A DNA stretch of 52,051 nt, taken from Candidatus Omnitrophota bacterium (GTDB taxonomy: Bacteria; Omnitrophota; Gorgyraeia; Duberdicusellales; Duberdicusellaceae). Positions 7,053-16,606 of this stretch are shown piece by piece; the first letter of the stretch is position 1, and every line of letters starts with the position of its first letter. The stretch spans positions 1 through 52,051 of the forward strand of contig JAGGWS010000054.1 of assembly GCA_021163425.1 (NCBI GenBank). Direction: 5' to 3'. The notes beneath the pieces were generated by a model that was not told the origin of the DNA, ran no database searches, and saw only the letters and a list, made by a program, of their open reading frames with translations. Both the position numbers and the translations under genes were made by a program.

Positions 7053-9227
7053 TTATTCTTGAGGAGTGAAAACTTCTCGAGGAACTTCTAAACCCTTAGC
7101 TTCCATTTCTTCAAAAAAGGAAGGAATATAGCCGGTAGCTGTAAAATAACCCAAAACCTTATTTTCCTCATCTAAACCTGTTTGTCTGAATATAAATATA
7201 TCCTGTAAATTAATATGGGTCTCATCTAACATTCCGGCAACCTCACTAATCTGAACCACCTTTCTTGAACCATCAGATAGTCTTTGAGTATGAACTATTA
7301 AATCTATAGCTGAAGCAATCATTTCTCTGATTGCCCTTATAGGAAGTTCAACCCCTGACATCAAAATCATCGAGTCTAATCTTATTAAAACATCAGAAGT
7401 AGAATTAGCGTGGATTGTGGACATAGAACCGTCGTGACCGGTATTCATCGCCTGAAGCATATCTAACACTTCTTTTCCCCGGCACTCGCCTACTATTATC
7501 CTATCTGGCCTCATTCTCAAAGAATTTCTGAATAAATCTCTTATAGTAATTTCTCCCCTTCCTTCAATATTAGGGGGCCGGGACTCCAACCTTATCCAGT
7601 GTTTCTGGTTAAGCTTGAGTTCTGCGGAATCTTCAATAGTAATTATCCTCTCTTGCTCAGGGATATAGGAAGATAGAATATTAAGAAAAGTGGTCTTTCC
7701 TGAACCTGTTCCTCCTGAGACTAAAATATTTTTTCTGGACTTTACTGCCGCCTCTAAAAATTGAGCCATAGAATGGCTGATACTTCTCAACTTATCTATT
7801 AAATCACCTATCGTAAGCCTTTGTCTGGCAAATTTTCTGATAGTTAAGGTAGGTCCGGTCAAAGACAAAGGAGGGATTATTGCGTTTACTCTTGAACCAT
7901 CAGGAAGACGAGCATCCACATAAGGAGATGACTCGTCAATCCTTCTCCCCAAGGGAGCTAAGATTCTTTCAATAACTACTCTAACCTGCTCATCAGAGGT
8001 AAATCTCTTACTGGTAAGCTCAATCCTGCCCTCTCTTTCAACATATATCTGGTCTTTATTGTTCACCATTATCTCAGTAATACTGGGGTCTTTTATTAAA
8101 TCTTCTAAAGGACCCAAGCCTAAGGCTTCGTCTATAATCTCTTTAGTTAATTTTCTTCTTACCTCCAAAGAAGAGAGAAAACTGCCAGTTTCCTGCGTTA
8201 AAATATTCGCTACAATTTTTTCTGCATCTTCTCTTAATTTCTTAGATCTCTGAGGATTTAAAAGGATTGGCTCTACGGGCAATCTTCTTAAGTCTAACTC
8301 TTCAATCAACCTCTGGTGAACTTTTTTCTTAATCTCTACTATAACATCTTCTTCTTCACTTATCTCTATCTTCTTCAAAGGTTCTACCAATCCTAATCTT
8401 GCCCAAAAATCTTCAACCGCCGTCTCCTCCTTTTCTTTTTTAATCTTCAACTCTGTCAATTTCTTATGAGGGATGTATAAATTCTCATCTTCTAACATCC
8501 TAGAAGCCAAATTTTTCAAGGCAACAGCTATTTTGCTATGAGGACTATCTTGAATTACGGGAATTCCTCTATTTAAAGCTAAACCTACAATTTTACCCTC
8601 TGAAGGAAGAGTTCCTAATAACTCTGCAGGCATCAAAAGCTTAACTTCCTGAAGACTTACCCCTCCTTCACTCTCAGCCCGATTAACTATCACTCTCACC
8701 ATCTTTAAAGGAAAACCTAAACTTTGAAGCGTATCTAAAACCCACTCAGTCTGATATACTGAAAGAATATCAGGAGTAACTACTAAGAGAATCAGGTTAG
8801 AGATACCAAAGATTTTTAATAAGAGGTCAGTTAAATTTTTTCCTCCATCTATAATAATAAAATCAAAACCCAATCCCCTAAAATTACTTAAGATACTCTC
8901 AACATACAAAGGTTTAAGATGAGGGGTGCTTCTTAAAGATAAGACTCCGGGAAGAAAGTATAAATTATTGTTTACTTCTGAAAAACACCCTCTTATTCTT
9001 TCTCCATTCTTTTTTAAACTTTCCCAATTCCCTACCATATCTACTAAAGCTCTCCGGGGATGAAGATTCAACATTTTAGCCATATCTAAAGGTCCCCCCA
9101 GGTCTAATTCTAAAAGGAGAACCTTTTTGTTAAGAAGAGAAAGAGCTAAGGCGGTATTTAAAGAGATAGTAGTTTTCCCTACACCACCTTTAGTGCTAAA
9201 AAAAGTAATTACTTTAGTAGAATCCAT
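7053..9227 (-). CDS. Fusion of MinD-like ATPase (CpaE/TadZ-type) and secretion ATPase (CpaF/TadA-type)
   Basis: N-term TKGGVGKTTISLNTALAL deviant Walker A; C-term GGTGSGKTTFLNILSSYIPEQERIITIEDSAEL, MRPDRIIVGECRG, STIHANS typical of CpaF. Confidence 0.9.
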   Translation of the reverse strand: MDSTKVITFFSTKGGVGKTTISLNTALALSLLNKKVLLLELDLGGPLDMAKMLNLHPRRALVDMVGNWESLKKNGERIRGCFSEVNNNLYFLPGVLSLRSTPHLKPLYVESILSNFRGLGFDFIIIDGGKNLTDLLLKIFGISNLILLVVTPDILSVYQTEWVLDTLQSLGFPLKMVRVIVNRAESEGGVSLQEVKLLMPAELLGTLPSEGKIVGLALNRGIPVIQDSPHSKIAVALKNLASRMLEDENLYIPHKKLTELKIKKEKEETAVEDFWARLGLVEPLKKIEISEEEDVIVEIKKKVHQRLIEELDLRRLPVEPILLNPQRSKKLREDAEKIVANILTQETGSFLSSLEVRRKLTKEIIDEALGLGPLEDLIKDPSITEIMVNNKDQIYVEREGRIELTSKRFTSDEQVRVVIERILAPLGRRIDESSPYVDARLPDGSRVNAIIPPLSLTGPTLTIRKFARQRLTIGDLIDKLRSISHSMAQFLEAAVKSRKNILVSGGTGSGKTTFLNILSSYIPEQERIITIEDSAELKLNQKHWIRLESRPPNIEGRGEITIRDLFRNSLRMRPDRIIVGECRGKEVLDMLQAMNTGHDGSMSTIHANSTSDVLIRLDSMILMSGVELPIRAIREMIASAIDLIVHTQRLSDGSRKVVQISEVAGMLDETHINLQDIFIFRQTGLDEENKVLGYFTATGYIPSFFEEMEAKGLEVPREVFTPQE

Positions 9228-9236
9228 CTGGTAAGA

Positions 9237-10808
9237 TTAGTCTAACTTATAGACTACAGGTATCTCTATCCAAAGTTCCTTCTCTTCTATCGAAGAAGGA
9301 AAAGGAGGGTAATGCCTTATTTCTTTTACTGTCCTCAAAACAGTCTCATCAAAAACCTTATATCCTGAAGATTGAGGAATCCTGGCTGCTATTAAACTAC
9401 CATCGGAGGAAAGATGCAAACTCAACTTTACCATACCCTGCCAGCCAGCTTCCTCGGCTAAAGCCGGATAAGCCAAAGCAGAACTTATCCTTCTCTGAAT
9501 CTCTCTTATATAATTAGCTAAAGGCAAAGATATACCTTCCTCTTCTTTAACCAAAGGCTTATAAGTAGAAGCTATTTTCTTAAGCTCTTCTTCCTCAGGA
9601 GCATATCTTATAATTTGAGGGGTTAAAGAAATTACTAATTCTGTCTGGTCTCGCTGGTAATCTTTGGACCTGAACAAAGCTCCCAGAACAGGGATATCAG
9701 CTAACCCCGGAACTTTATTTAGATAGTCCTTGCTCACCTTATCTTCAAGAAGTCCTGAAATAAATATGCTCTGCCCGTCTTTAAGAAAAAGCTGGGTCTC
9801 GGTAGTCCTCTTGGTGAAAGCAGGCACAGAGTATTGAGAGGAACCCGAATCAGGAATGAATACAGTAACATCTAAAGAATTATCTGCATCAATCTCACTA
9901 ATCTCTGAACGCAAGTTTAAAACTATCCCTTTGTCTTTTATTGTAGGACTTATATTTAATTTTATCCCGTATTCTTTATATTCCACACTGGGCTCTCCCT
10001 TTCTATAAGTAAGTATAGGAATTTCTCCTCCTACCAAGAAAGAGGCTTCTTTACCTGATAAACAAAGGAGTTTTGGCCGGGCTAAAATCTTACCCTTACC
10101 TTCTTTCTCCCATAAATTAACAGTCGCCTCTAAAGCGGTTCTTGTCCAGTCAACAATCCTTATTACCTCTGAAGGAGTCCCTCCCAAACCTGCAGATTTA
10201 TTAGCTATGCTTTCTGACCATTCCATTGAATGAGACCAATCTATACCCAGCTGGTCAATCAACTGTTTAGATAACTCTAATACTTCCACATCAATGCGGA
10301 CTAAATCTCTCTCCTCTTTAACCCTAAGAAAATTAGTAATATTTGCTGAATACTTTTCTATAACTCTATTAATTCGGTCTAAACCATCTTTAGATACCAC
10401 TCCCTCTAAAATAATCTTGCTATTCAACTCATCCTTTCTGATAACTACATCTTTAATCTTAAGCTCTTTATTAATCAGTTGAGAAATCTTCTCTTTTAAG
10501 CTATTTAAATCTTCACTTAATACGTTCACTTCGAATATTCTTTTACCGGTCTTTTCCCAGACTTCTACCTGAGTAAATCCGGTTTTCTTGCCTAAAAATT
10601 CTATCCTATTTTCTTTAACCTTTACTATTTCTAAAACTTCCGGCTTTCTAATAAATATCTTTTGGGGTGAAAATGTCTTTACTGAAAGAATCTCTCCCAC
10701 CACTATCTCGTAGGATTCAATTTGAGCTGAGGAAAGAAGGGGGTCTAAGAAAAATAAGAATAGAATCATAAAGAGTGGTTTCACTTTAGAATTTAAACCT
10801 TTTTTCAT
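9237..10808 (-). CDS. Tad secretin (CpaC/RcpA-type) with C-terminal TonB-like domain
   Basis: KILARPKLLCLSGKEASFLVGGEIPI...QSIFISGLLEDKVSKDYLNKVPGLADIPVLGALFRS secretin core; C-term YPALAEEAGWQGMVKLSLHLSSDGSLIAARIPQSSGYKVFDETVLRTVKEIRHYPPFP resembles TonB_C. Confidence 0.85.
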   Translation of the reverse strand: MKKGLNSKVKPLFMILFLFFLDPLLSSAQIESYEIVVGEILSVKTFSPQKIFIRKPEVLEIVKVKENRIEFLGKKTGFTQVEVWEKTGKRIFEVNVLSEDLNSLKEKISQLINKELKIKDVVIRKDELNSKIILEGVVSKDGLDRINRVIEKYSANITNFLRVKEERDLVRIDVEVLELSKQLIDQLGIDWSHSMEWSESIANKSAGLGGTPSEVIRIVDWTRTALEATVNLWEKEGKGKILARPKLLCLSGKEASFLVGGEIPILTYRKGEPSVEYKEYGIKLNISPTIKDKGIVLNLRSEISEIDADNSLDVTVFIPDSGSSQYSVPAFTKRTTETQLFLKDGQSIFISGLLEDKVSKDYLNKVPGLADIPVLGALFRSKDYQRDQTELVISLTPQIIRYAPEEEELKKIASTYKPLVKEEEGISLPLANYIREIQRRISSALAYPALAEEAGWQGMVKLSLHLSSDGSLIAARIPQSSGYKVFDETVLRTVKEIRHYPPFPSSIEEKELWIEIPVVYKLD

Positions 10809-11647
10809 CTCTCTACTACTACTGAGCTTTTTTCTGTTCCCTTATATACCTCCACAGTCTTAGGAGGAGGCGGAGGCGTAGGGATAACCTGCCTTATCCC
10901 CAGTAGTTTCTCCCAGAGTTTATCTACAGTAATTGGCACTCTTTTAAAATCTGCCTGAGTATCAAACATAGAACGTAATAATAATTTAATCTTCCCGATT
11001 TCTATAGCATAAGTAAGTAAAGAGGCCTGCTCAGGAGTCAAAGCCAGAGTAATAGTGGTAGGTGGCTTCTTTTCTTCTCTACCTAAACTTACCGCTTCAA
11101 TCTTAGCTCCCACAGCTAATACTAATACATTCTCGAACATAGGAACTACCATAGTCTGGTTAACAGTTTTTCCTCCCTGTGTCGGCACAGGGATAGAAAA
11201 ACTTCCTACAATATCTACAGAATCTCCAGGATTTATCATTCCTTCTATAGAAGATATCTTATCCACAGGGATAGTAATTGCTCTTTTACCCTCAGGAATC
11301 TTTAAGGAAAGACTTTTTTGTGAACCCGGTATCATAAGAAAAGAGGCTCTGATTTGTTCACCCTCTATAATGTCTCTCTTAGCTATCTTACCTACTATTG
11401 AATCTAAAGAGGTTAAAGCATCGGGTTGTAAGCGTTTAGAGGGTATCCTTGCCCGGATCAACATCTCTGAAGAAATTTTTGTTTTAGCCGGGATATCTTC
11501 TTTAGCTACAACTACCTCTACAATCCCTCTTTTTCTGGCAAGTTCTAAAATCTTCTGCCTCTCAGATTGGACATAGGAATGTATTAAGAATATAGCAGTT
11601 AAAGCTAATACAATTGCTGTAATAAGATAAACTCTCTTCTTATCCAT
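10805..11647 (-). CDS. cpaB: Flp pilus assembly protein CpaB/RcpC
   Basis: VVVAKEDIPAKTKISSEMLIRARIPSKRL (SAF-like), KRAITIPVDKISSIEGMINPGDSVDIVGSF. Confidence 0.85.
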   Translation of the reverse strand: MDKKRVYLITAIVLALTAIFLIHSYVQSERQKILELARKRGIVEVVVAKEDIPAKTKISSEMLIRARIPSKRLQPDALTSLDSIVGKIAKRDIIEGEQIRASFLMIPGSQKSLSLKIPEGKRAITIPVDKISSIEGMINPGDSVDIVGSFSIPVPTQGGKTVNQTMVVPMFENVLVLAVGAKIEAVSLGREEKKPPTTITLALTPEQASLLTYAIEIGKIKLLLRSMFDTQADFKRVPITVDKLWEKLLGIRQVIPTPPPPPKTVEVYKGTEKSSVVVER

Positions 11648-11653
11648 ACACTC

Positions 11654-12541
11654 TTATCTTAGTAAGTCTTCATTAATTACTACTTCGGATTTCTGCTTAG
11701 CTGAATTTATCAACTCTTCTATTTTTTTATTCGTTTTATCAATCTTTAAAGCTTCTCTTATCGTTTCTTTAACTTCTGAAAGAGGGGCAATTTTACCACC
11801 TCTCTTATCTTCTACTTTAAGAATATAAAATTTTCTATCTTCTCCTTTAAATATACTGGAAACTTCTCCTTTATCCAAAGCTAAAGCTATTTCCCAGAAT
11901 TTTTTAAATTTTTTAGAAGGGTCGTACTTAATATAGCCTAAGTCTCCTCCTTTATTTCTGGAATCAGCCACTGAATACTGGGTGGCTAAAGAAGAAAAGC
12001 TTTCTCCCTGAAGGAGACGAATATATAAGTCTTTAGCTTCCGATTCAGAATTTACTACGATTTCCCTGATCTTTATTTCCTGAGGATTTCTAAAAAATTC
12101 TTTATTGCGCTCGTAAAACTCTTCTATCTCTGCTTCAGTAACTGTAATGTCGGCAATTTCTTCTTCAACAAGTTTCTGGGCTAAAAGGCGTTGTTTATAA
12201 TCATCCAGAGCCTCTATGAAATCTGAGTCTTTATCTAAACCCCGGGCTTTTGCTTCTTCTGCTAAAAGAGCATTTCTCACCAGTTCATTTAATACCCTCC
12301 TTTTAAATTCATAATTATTAATATCTATCTTCTGCTCTTTAGCTAAAGGTTCTAAAGCTTTAAGTTCCTTTTCAAAATCTTCCAAACCAATACGCCAATT
12401 ATTTACTTGAGCTAAGAGCGGGCCCTGAATTTTCTTCTCTTCTGAAACATCAGTGGGTTTTTTAGAAGTAGTAAAATTCTGGCAAGCTGATAACAAAAGT
12501 ACAAAAGAAACACCAACAATACTCCTTATAACTTTTTTCAT
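11654..12541 (-). CDS. Peptidyl-prolyl cis-trans isomerase lipoprotein (parvulin/SurA-like)
   Basis: LLLSACQ lipobox; QEIKIREIVVNSESEAKDLYIRLLQGESFSSLATQYSVADSRNKGGDLGYI parvulin motif. Confidence 0.85.
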   Translation of the reverse strand: MKKVIRSIVGVSFVLLLSACQNFTTSKKPTDVSEEKKIQGPLLAQVNNWRIGLEDFEKELKALEPLAKEQKIDINNYEFKRRVLNELVRNALLAEEAKARGLDKDSDFIEALDDYKQRLLAQKLVEEEIADITVTEAEIEEFYERNKEFFRNPQEIKIREIVVNSESEAKDLYIRLLQGESFSSLATQYSVADSRNKGGDLGYIKYDPSKKFKKFWEIALALDKGEVSSIFKGEDRKFYILKVEDKRGGKIAPLSEVKETIREALKIDKTNKKIEELINSAKQKSEVVINEDLLR

Positions 12542-12591
12542 TTTACCTCCTCCTTGTTAAAATTATGATACCCTCCTTTCTCTACAAAAAG

Positions 12592-12620
12592 ATTTTATCC
12601 TTAAAATTTAAAAAAATCAA
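12592..12620 (-). promoter_or_regulatory. Candidate sigma70 promoter upstream of PPIase/cpaB/tad operon
   Basis: TTGATT (12615-12620) - 17 nt - TAAAAT (12592-12597) on minus strand. Confidence 0.55.
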
Positions 12621-12650
12621 GATTTTTATTTAGATATGTAAAAAGTAGAA

Positions 12651-12760
12651 AGGCACAGGCGTAAACCCCCCAGATGAAGAAAAAGTCCTGAAGGATAATA
12701 CCCAAAAGCCATCCTCTCCTTTCAAGGAAAGAAAGGGGTAAGCCCTGGTAAGGGTTTTAT
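12651..12760 (+). ncRNA. Candidate structured RNA/dispersed repeat, copy 1
   Basis: Homologous to minus-strand 45557-45674: shared CAGATGAAGA (10/10), CTGAAGGATAATACCCAAAAGCCA (20/24, all differences transitions), TAAGCCCTGGTAAGGGTTTTA (17/21). Terminal helix UAAACCC/GGGUUU versus UAAACUC/GAGUUUA covaries. Confidence 0.55.
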
Positions 12761-14136
12761 TTCTCAGGAAGAGCAGTCTCTTTCTTCTTCGCCGTTAGAT
12801 TTTCTTCAGAAATCCCTTCTTCTTGAAATTTAATAATCTTAGGAGTAATAAAAATTAAAAGATTCTTCTTCTCCACAGTTTTATTCTTATGCTTAAAGAG
12901 ATAGCCCAGTAGAGGGATATCTCCGAAAATGGGTATCTTATTTACTGTATCTACTGTTTTATCTCTCACCAGCCCACCTATTACTAAGGTTTCTCCATTT
13001 TTAACAGTAACCCGGGTGGATGTGGTTTGAGTATATAAGACAGGTATCTCAGCAGTTACTCCTGAAGCAGAAGAAAACTCCTTATCTCCTAAGTTCTCAC
13101 TGACTTCCGGCTTCACCAGAAGAGTAATGAATCCTCCTTTATGAATCTGGGGAGTAACTTCCAAGACAACCCCATACTCTACATAGTCAAAACCAGAAAT
13201 CTCCCAACTGTTAGTATCACTACTGTATGTATAATTAGGAACAGGATCCTTAGTCACAACATTAATAGTAGCAGTATTATTATCTTGAGTAGTAATAGAA
13301 GGAGTAGAGAGAATTTTAGTATTGGTGTCGTTAAAAATAATATCTAAAACTGCCGAAAGATCAGAGGCATTCAATGTCCCATATCGAAAAACATCACTAA
13401 GAGTAGAATGAACGCTAGAAACCGCGGGTATATCTGTATCTCTTAAATACTTATTAGAAGAATGAGTAGTAAATGGCCAGGTATGGGCCCTCCTGCTTCC
13501 TGAAACAGAACCTTCTATATTCCAGCTAATACCTAATTTATTAGTAATATCTAAATCTGTTTCTACAACCTTAGCTTCAATTAACACCTGGGGAGTTATT
13601 TTATCCAGTTCTCGAATGGTTTTTTCTATCTGGTCAAGATTGGAGGGTATATCAAAAACAACTAAAACATTCGTTCGAGTGTCGTAAGAAATTTTTCCTT
13701 CAGGAGTAAGAGATTTTTCTATAATTGGTTTTATCTCTTCTACCTTAGCGAAACTTAAAGAGAATGTCCGCACTTCTGGAGTTTCCGTTTCCTTCGCTTC
13801 TCTAACCTTTACTCTCTGCTGGGTTAAATTCTCTATAGTATCAACATATATTACATTCTCTCCCATCTTTTCCCAGCCATAGCTGTAAGGCCGAAGTACT
13901 GCTTTCAAAGCTGTCTCTAAGTCCACGTTCTTTAATTGGATGGTAATTGCACCTTCCACCTCTGGAGAAAAAACAACGCTTTTACCAGTATTTTCAAAAA
14001 GAGCTCGAATAACAGTCTTTATATCTGTGTCCTTAAACTTGAGGTTCTCAATCTTAATACTCTCCTGAGAGAAAAGTAAAAAGTTAAATAAGGCAAAAAA
14101 TAAGAATAGAGAAAATCCCATATTTTTACTCCTCAT
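12757..14136 (-). CDS. pilQ: Type IV pilus secretin PilQ
   Basis: FKDTDIKTVIRALFENTGKSVVFSPEVEGAITIQLKNVDLETALKAVL; NGETLVIGGLVRDKTVDTVNKIPIFGDIPLLGYLFKHK. Confidence 0.9.
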   Translation of the reverse strand: MRSKNMGFSLFLFFALFNFLLFSQESIKIENLKFKDTDIKTVIRALFENTGKSVVFSPEVEGAITIQLKNVDLETALKAVLRPYSYGWEKMGENVIYVDTIENLTQQRVKVREAKETETPEVRTFSLSFAKVEEIKPIIEKSLTPEGKISYDTRTNVLVVFDIPSNLDQIEKTIRELDKITPQVLIEAKVVETDLDITNKLGISWNIEGSVSGSRRAHTWPFTTHSSNKYLRDTDIPAVSSVHSTLSDVFRYGTLNASDLSAVLDIIFNDTNTKILSTPSITTQDNNTATINVVTKDPVPNYTYSSDTNSWEISGFDYVEYGVVLEVTPQIHKGGFITLLVKPEVSENLGDKEFSSASGVTAEIPVLYTQTTSTRVTVKNGETLVIGGLVRDKTVDTVNKIPIFGDIPLLGYLFKHKNKTVEKKNLLIFITPKIIKFQEEGISEENLTAKKKETALPEK

Positions 14137-14488
14137 TTTCTTCCTCCGTTTTTAAGATTATTCTCTTCCCTTTTCCACTTACTACTACCGAATTGGAATT
14201 TATCTGCTCTATCCTGTAAAAATTTATCATATCTCCTTCTTTAAAAAGTTCATTATTAATTATAGCTGTTCTATGCTCTCTTTCAGAAGAATAAATAATC
14301 CCATTTAATTTTAAATCCCCTACTCCTCTTACCAACCTTAGATTAATAATACCTTCCTTATTTATCAAAGGTTCAAAAGGGTCCCTTTCTAAGTCTGGAG
14401 GATAGATAAATTCTTTCTCAGCCCTTAAAGGTGAACTAAATAAAATTAAAAAAGCTAAAAAGAACCCTATTCTCTGACAATACCCCAT
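14126..14488 (-). CDS. pilP: PilP-like protein
   Basis: Position between pilO and pilQ; small secreted protein with RDPFEPLI...LKLNGIIYSSEREHRTAIINNELFKEGDMI. Confidence 0.55.
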   Translation of the reverse strand: MGYCQRIGFFLAFLILFSSPLRAEKEFIYPPDLERDPFEPLINKEGIINLRLVRGVGDLKLNGIIYSSEREHRTAIINNELFKEGDMINFYRIEQINSNSVVVSGKGKRIILKTEEENEE

Positions 14489-15000
14489 AATAACATCTCT
14501 ACCTTAGTATCAGGAAAGTCTCCTTTAATCTCCAATTTCTTAACTTCCAGATAAAAATCTAATTTCTCCAATTTATTAAGAAACTGAGCTAACTTATGAT
14601 AGCCTGTATTTAAGCTCAAAACAATAGGTAAAGAACAGAACCTACCTTTAGGAGTCTTTTTAATCTCTTTTAAAGACTGAGGCCTCAATAGGGAAATGTC
14701 TAAACCCATCTCTCGGGAAATTTCATCTATTTTTGCCATTACCAGATTAACATCTCCTCTGAAGAGAAATTTCTTTTTAAATTCCTCTATATTTCTGTCC
14801 ATTGATTCCTTCTTTCTTAAAAGATTAGATTTATTTTTAAGGTCAATCTCCAGATTTTTAAGAGCGCCCCTTTTTTCTTTTATCTCTTTAGAAATCTTAC
14901 CTAAAATAGAAAATTGAGAAGGCAGAAACACAAAAACATCTGCCCCCAGCAGAATAATAACCAGGGCTCCTAATATTAAAATTAGTTTATTTTTTTTCAT
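14467..15000 (-). CDS. pilO: PilO-like protein
   Basis: Single N-terminal TM, coiled coil, gene order pilMNOPQ. Confidence 0.65.
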   Translation of the reverse strand: MKKNKLILILGALVIILLGADVFVFLPSQFSILGKISKEIKEKRGALKNLEIDLKNKSNLLRKKESMDRNIEEFKKKFLFRGDVNLVMAKIDEISREMGLDISLLRPQSLKEIKKTPKGRFCSLPIVLSLNTGYHKLAQFLNKLEKLDFYLEVKKLEIKGDFPDTKVEMLLWGIVRE

Positions 15001-15554
15001 TTGCTAAAACTCAATTCAAAATATAAAATGCGTCTATCCTTCATCCTTCTCATTTCTTGAGAAACAATTTTAATCTCAGGAAAAACTTTTGTTATCTTTA
15101 CTATTTTCTTAAGATTATCTACAAATTCTTTTAAAGAGAGAGAAACATCTTTCTGATAATCTAAAACCGTTCCTTTTATAGTTAAGGCCCCTTCTTTAAA
15201 AGTAAATTCTCTAAACCAGATATTTACAGGAAGACTGGTATAAATCAAATACATAAACTCCGAGAAAGAATATTCTGGGTTAGCTATACTCCTTAAATTA
15301 TTATATTCCTGAGAAAGTTTAGATAAATTCTCCTTTAAAGAATTAATCTCCTGAAAAAGGGGCATTTTTTTATGCCAGGTAGATTTAATCTTATTTAAAG
15401 TGGTTTTTCTCTGAAAAATAAAAAGGCTCAAAGCTAAATTAAAAATTAACATTACTAATAGCCCTAAAAAAAGATAAGGCATGAGTTTATTAAGACAACT
15501 CATAGCCTTTATCTTCTTTTGATATTGTGAAGGAAGTAAATTTATTTCTATCAT
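14997..15554 (-). CDS. pilN: PilN-like protein
   Basis: MIEINLLPSQYQKK N-terminus characteristic of PilN. Confidence 0.8.
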   Translation of the reverse strand: MIEINLLPSQYQKKIKAMSCLNKLMPYLFLGLLVMLIFNLALSLFIFQRKTTLNKIKSTWHKKMPLFQEINSLKENLSKLSQEYNNLRSIANPEYSFSEFMYLIYTSLPVNIWFREFTFKEGALTIKGTVLDYQKDVSLSLKEFVDNLKKIVKITKVFPEIKIVSQEMRRMKDRRILYFELSFSK

Positions 15555-15576
15555 TTTCTTTTGATTATGACTTTGA

Positions 15577-16569
15577 TTATAGCAGAGAACTGATAGCTAC
15601 AGAAAAATTTCCCTCTAATTCTTCTAAATCTTTTTTAATTGAATCTTTACACTTAAAATATTTCAAAAGATTAAAAGGAAAAACTTCCACCCCTAAACCT
15701 CTAACTAAAAACTCCTCTATCCCTTTACAGACGGTAAGTCCTCCAGTAGAATATATCTTCTTCACCGCTAAGTTCTCCTTTGTCTCCAGATAATCTAAAG
15801 AAAGTTTTACTTCTTCTATCAAATCTGAACAGACTTCAGAAAGAAGTTCAAGACTGATATCTTTCTGAGAAGCAACTAAGTCTTTAAAATTCCTTATAGG
15901 TTTTCCCAAGATATTAGAAAGGCTCTCTAAAATATCTCTGGCTCCTTTCTTTATCTGCCGGGATAGATGAATATTATTGTTATAAACTACTGTAATTAAG
16001 GAAGAAGAATACCCTAAATCTAATAAACCTACGGGATAACCTTCCTGAGGAAAGAATTTAAGAAAAGCATTACTTAAAGATATGGGGGAAAGAGTAATTT
16101 TTAAAGGAATTAAGCCTGCTTCTTCTAAAATTCTGATTTTTTCCTCTACAAAATCTTTCCTGACTGAAACAATGAGGAGTTTAAAACTTTCAGATTTAGT
16201 TTTTTCTGCATTATTAAGAATAGAGAAGTCAAAATATGCTTCCTCAGCAGAAAAAGGGATATATTTAGAAAGCTCATAATTTAAAGACTGCCTTACCATC
16301 TTCTTGTCCATCCGGGGAAAATCCACTACCCTTACTAATGTAGATGGCCCATCTAAGGAAAGAATAATATCTGGCGACAAGAAAGACTTACCCCGACAGA
16401 ATTTAGAAAGGACCTCAGAAAAATTTCCCTGAAGGCCCTGATATAAAAAGTCTGTTATAAAATAACTATCTTTGAATTTATAGGCAGAAACTACTTTTAA
16501 AGCAGAAGAACCCCAGTCAATAGAAATCTTCTTAAAAGGAGAATACAAAAAAGGAAGGTTTAATCTCAT
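15577..16569 (-). CDS. pilM: PilM-like actin-fold ATPase
   Basis: ISIDWGSSALKVV, VGLLDLGYSSSLITVVYNNNIHLSRQI, KKIYSTGGLTVCKGIEEFL. Confidence 0.85.
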   Translation of the reverse strand: MRLNLPFLYSPFKKISIDWGSSALKVVSAYKFKDSYFITDFLYQGLQGNFSEVLSKFCRGKSFLSPDIILSLDGPSTLVRVVDFPRMDKKMVRQSLNYELSKYIPFSAEEAYFDFSILNNAEKTKSESFKLLIVSVRKDFVEEKIRILEEAGLIPLKITLSPISLSNAFLKFFPQEGYPVGLLDLGYSSSLITVVYNNNIHLSRQIKKGARDILESLSNILGKPIRNFKDLVASQKDISLELLSEVCSDLIEEVKLSLDYLETKENLAVKKIYSTGGLTVCKGIEEFLVRGLGVEVFPFNLLKYFKCKDSIKKDLEELEGNFSVAISSLL

Positions 16570-16600
16570 TCCAGAATAATTATTGCATAATATTAAGAAA

Positions 16601-16606
16601 TGTCAA
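16601..16606 (-). promoter_or_regulatory. Candidate -35 box upstream of pilM operon
   Basis: TTGACA; no convincing -10 at 17 nt (weak ATAATT/TAATTA). Confidence 0.35.

Noticed and set aside
7053-7800. MinD/ParA chromosome partition protein
   Set aside because: This region is the C-terminal CpaF half of the fusion; the MinD-like half is at the 9227 end and belongs to a Tad-type protein by context.
11055-11576. Plus-strand 173-aa ORF
   Set aside because: Antisense shadow of cpaB; composition is a mirror of the coding strand.
12640-12760. Rho-independent terminator for pilQ
   Set aside because: The hairpins lack a U-tract on the minus strand; better explained by the two-copy structured element.
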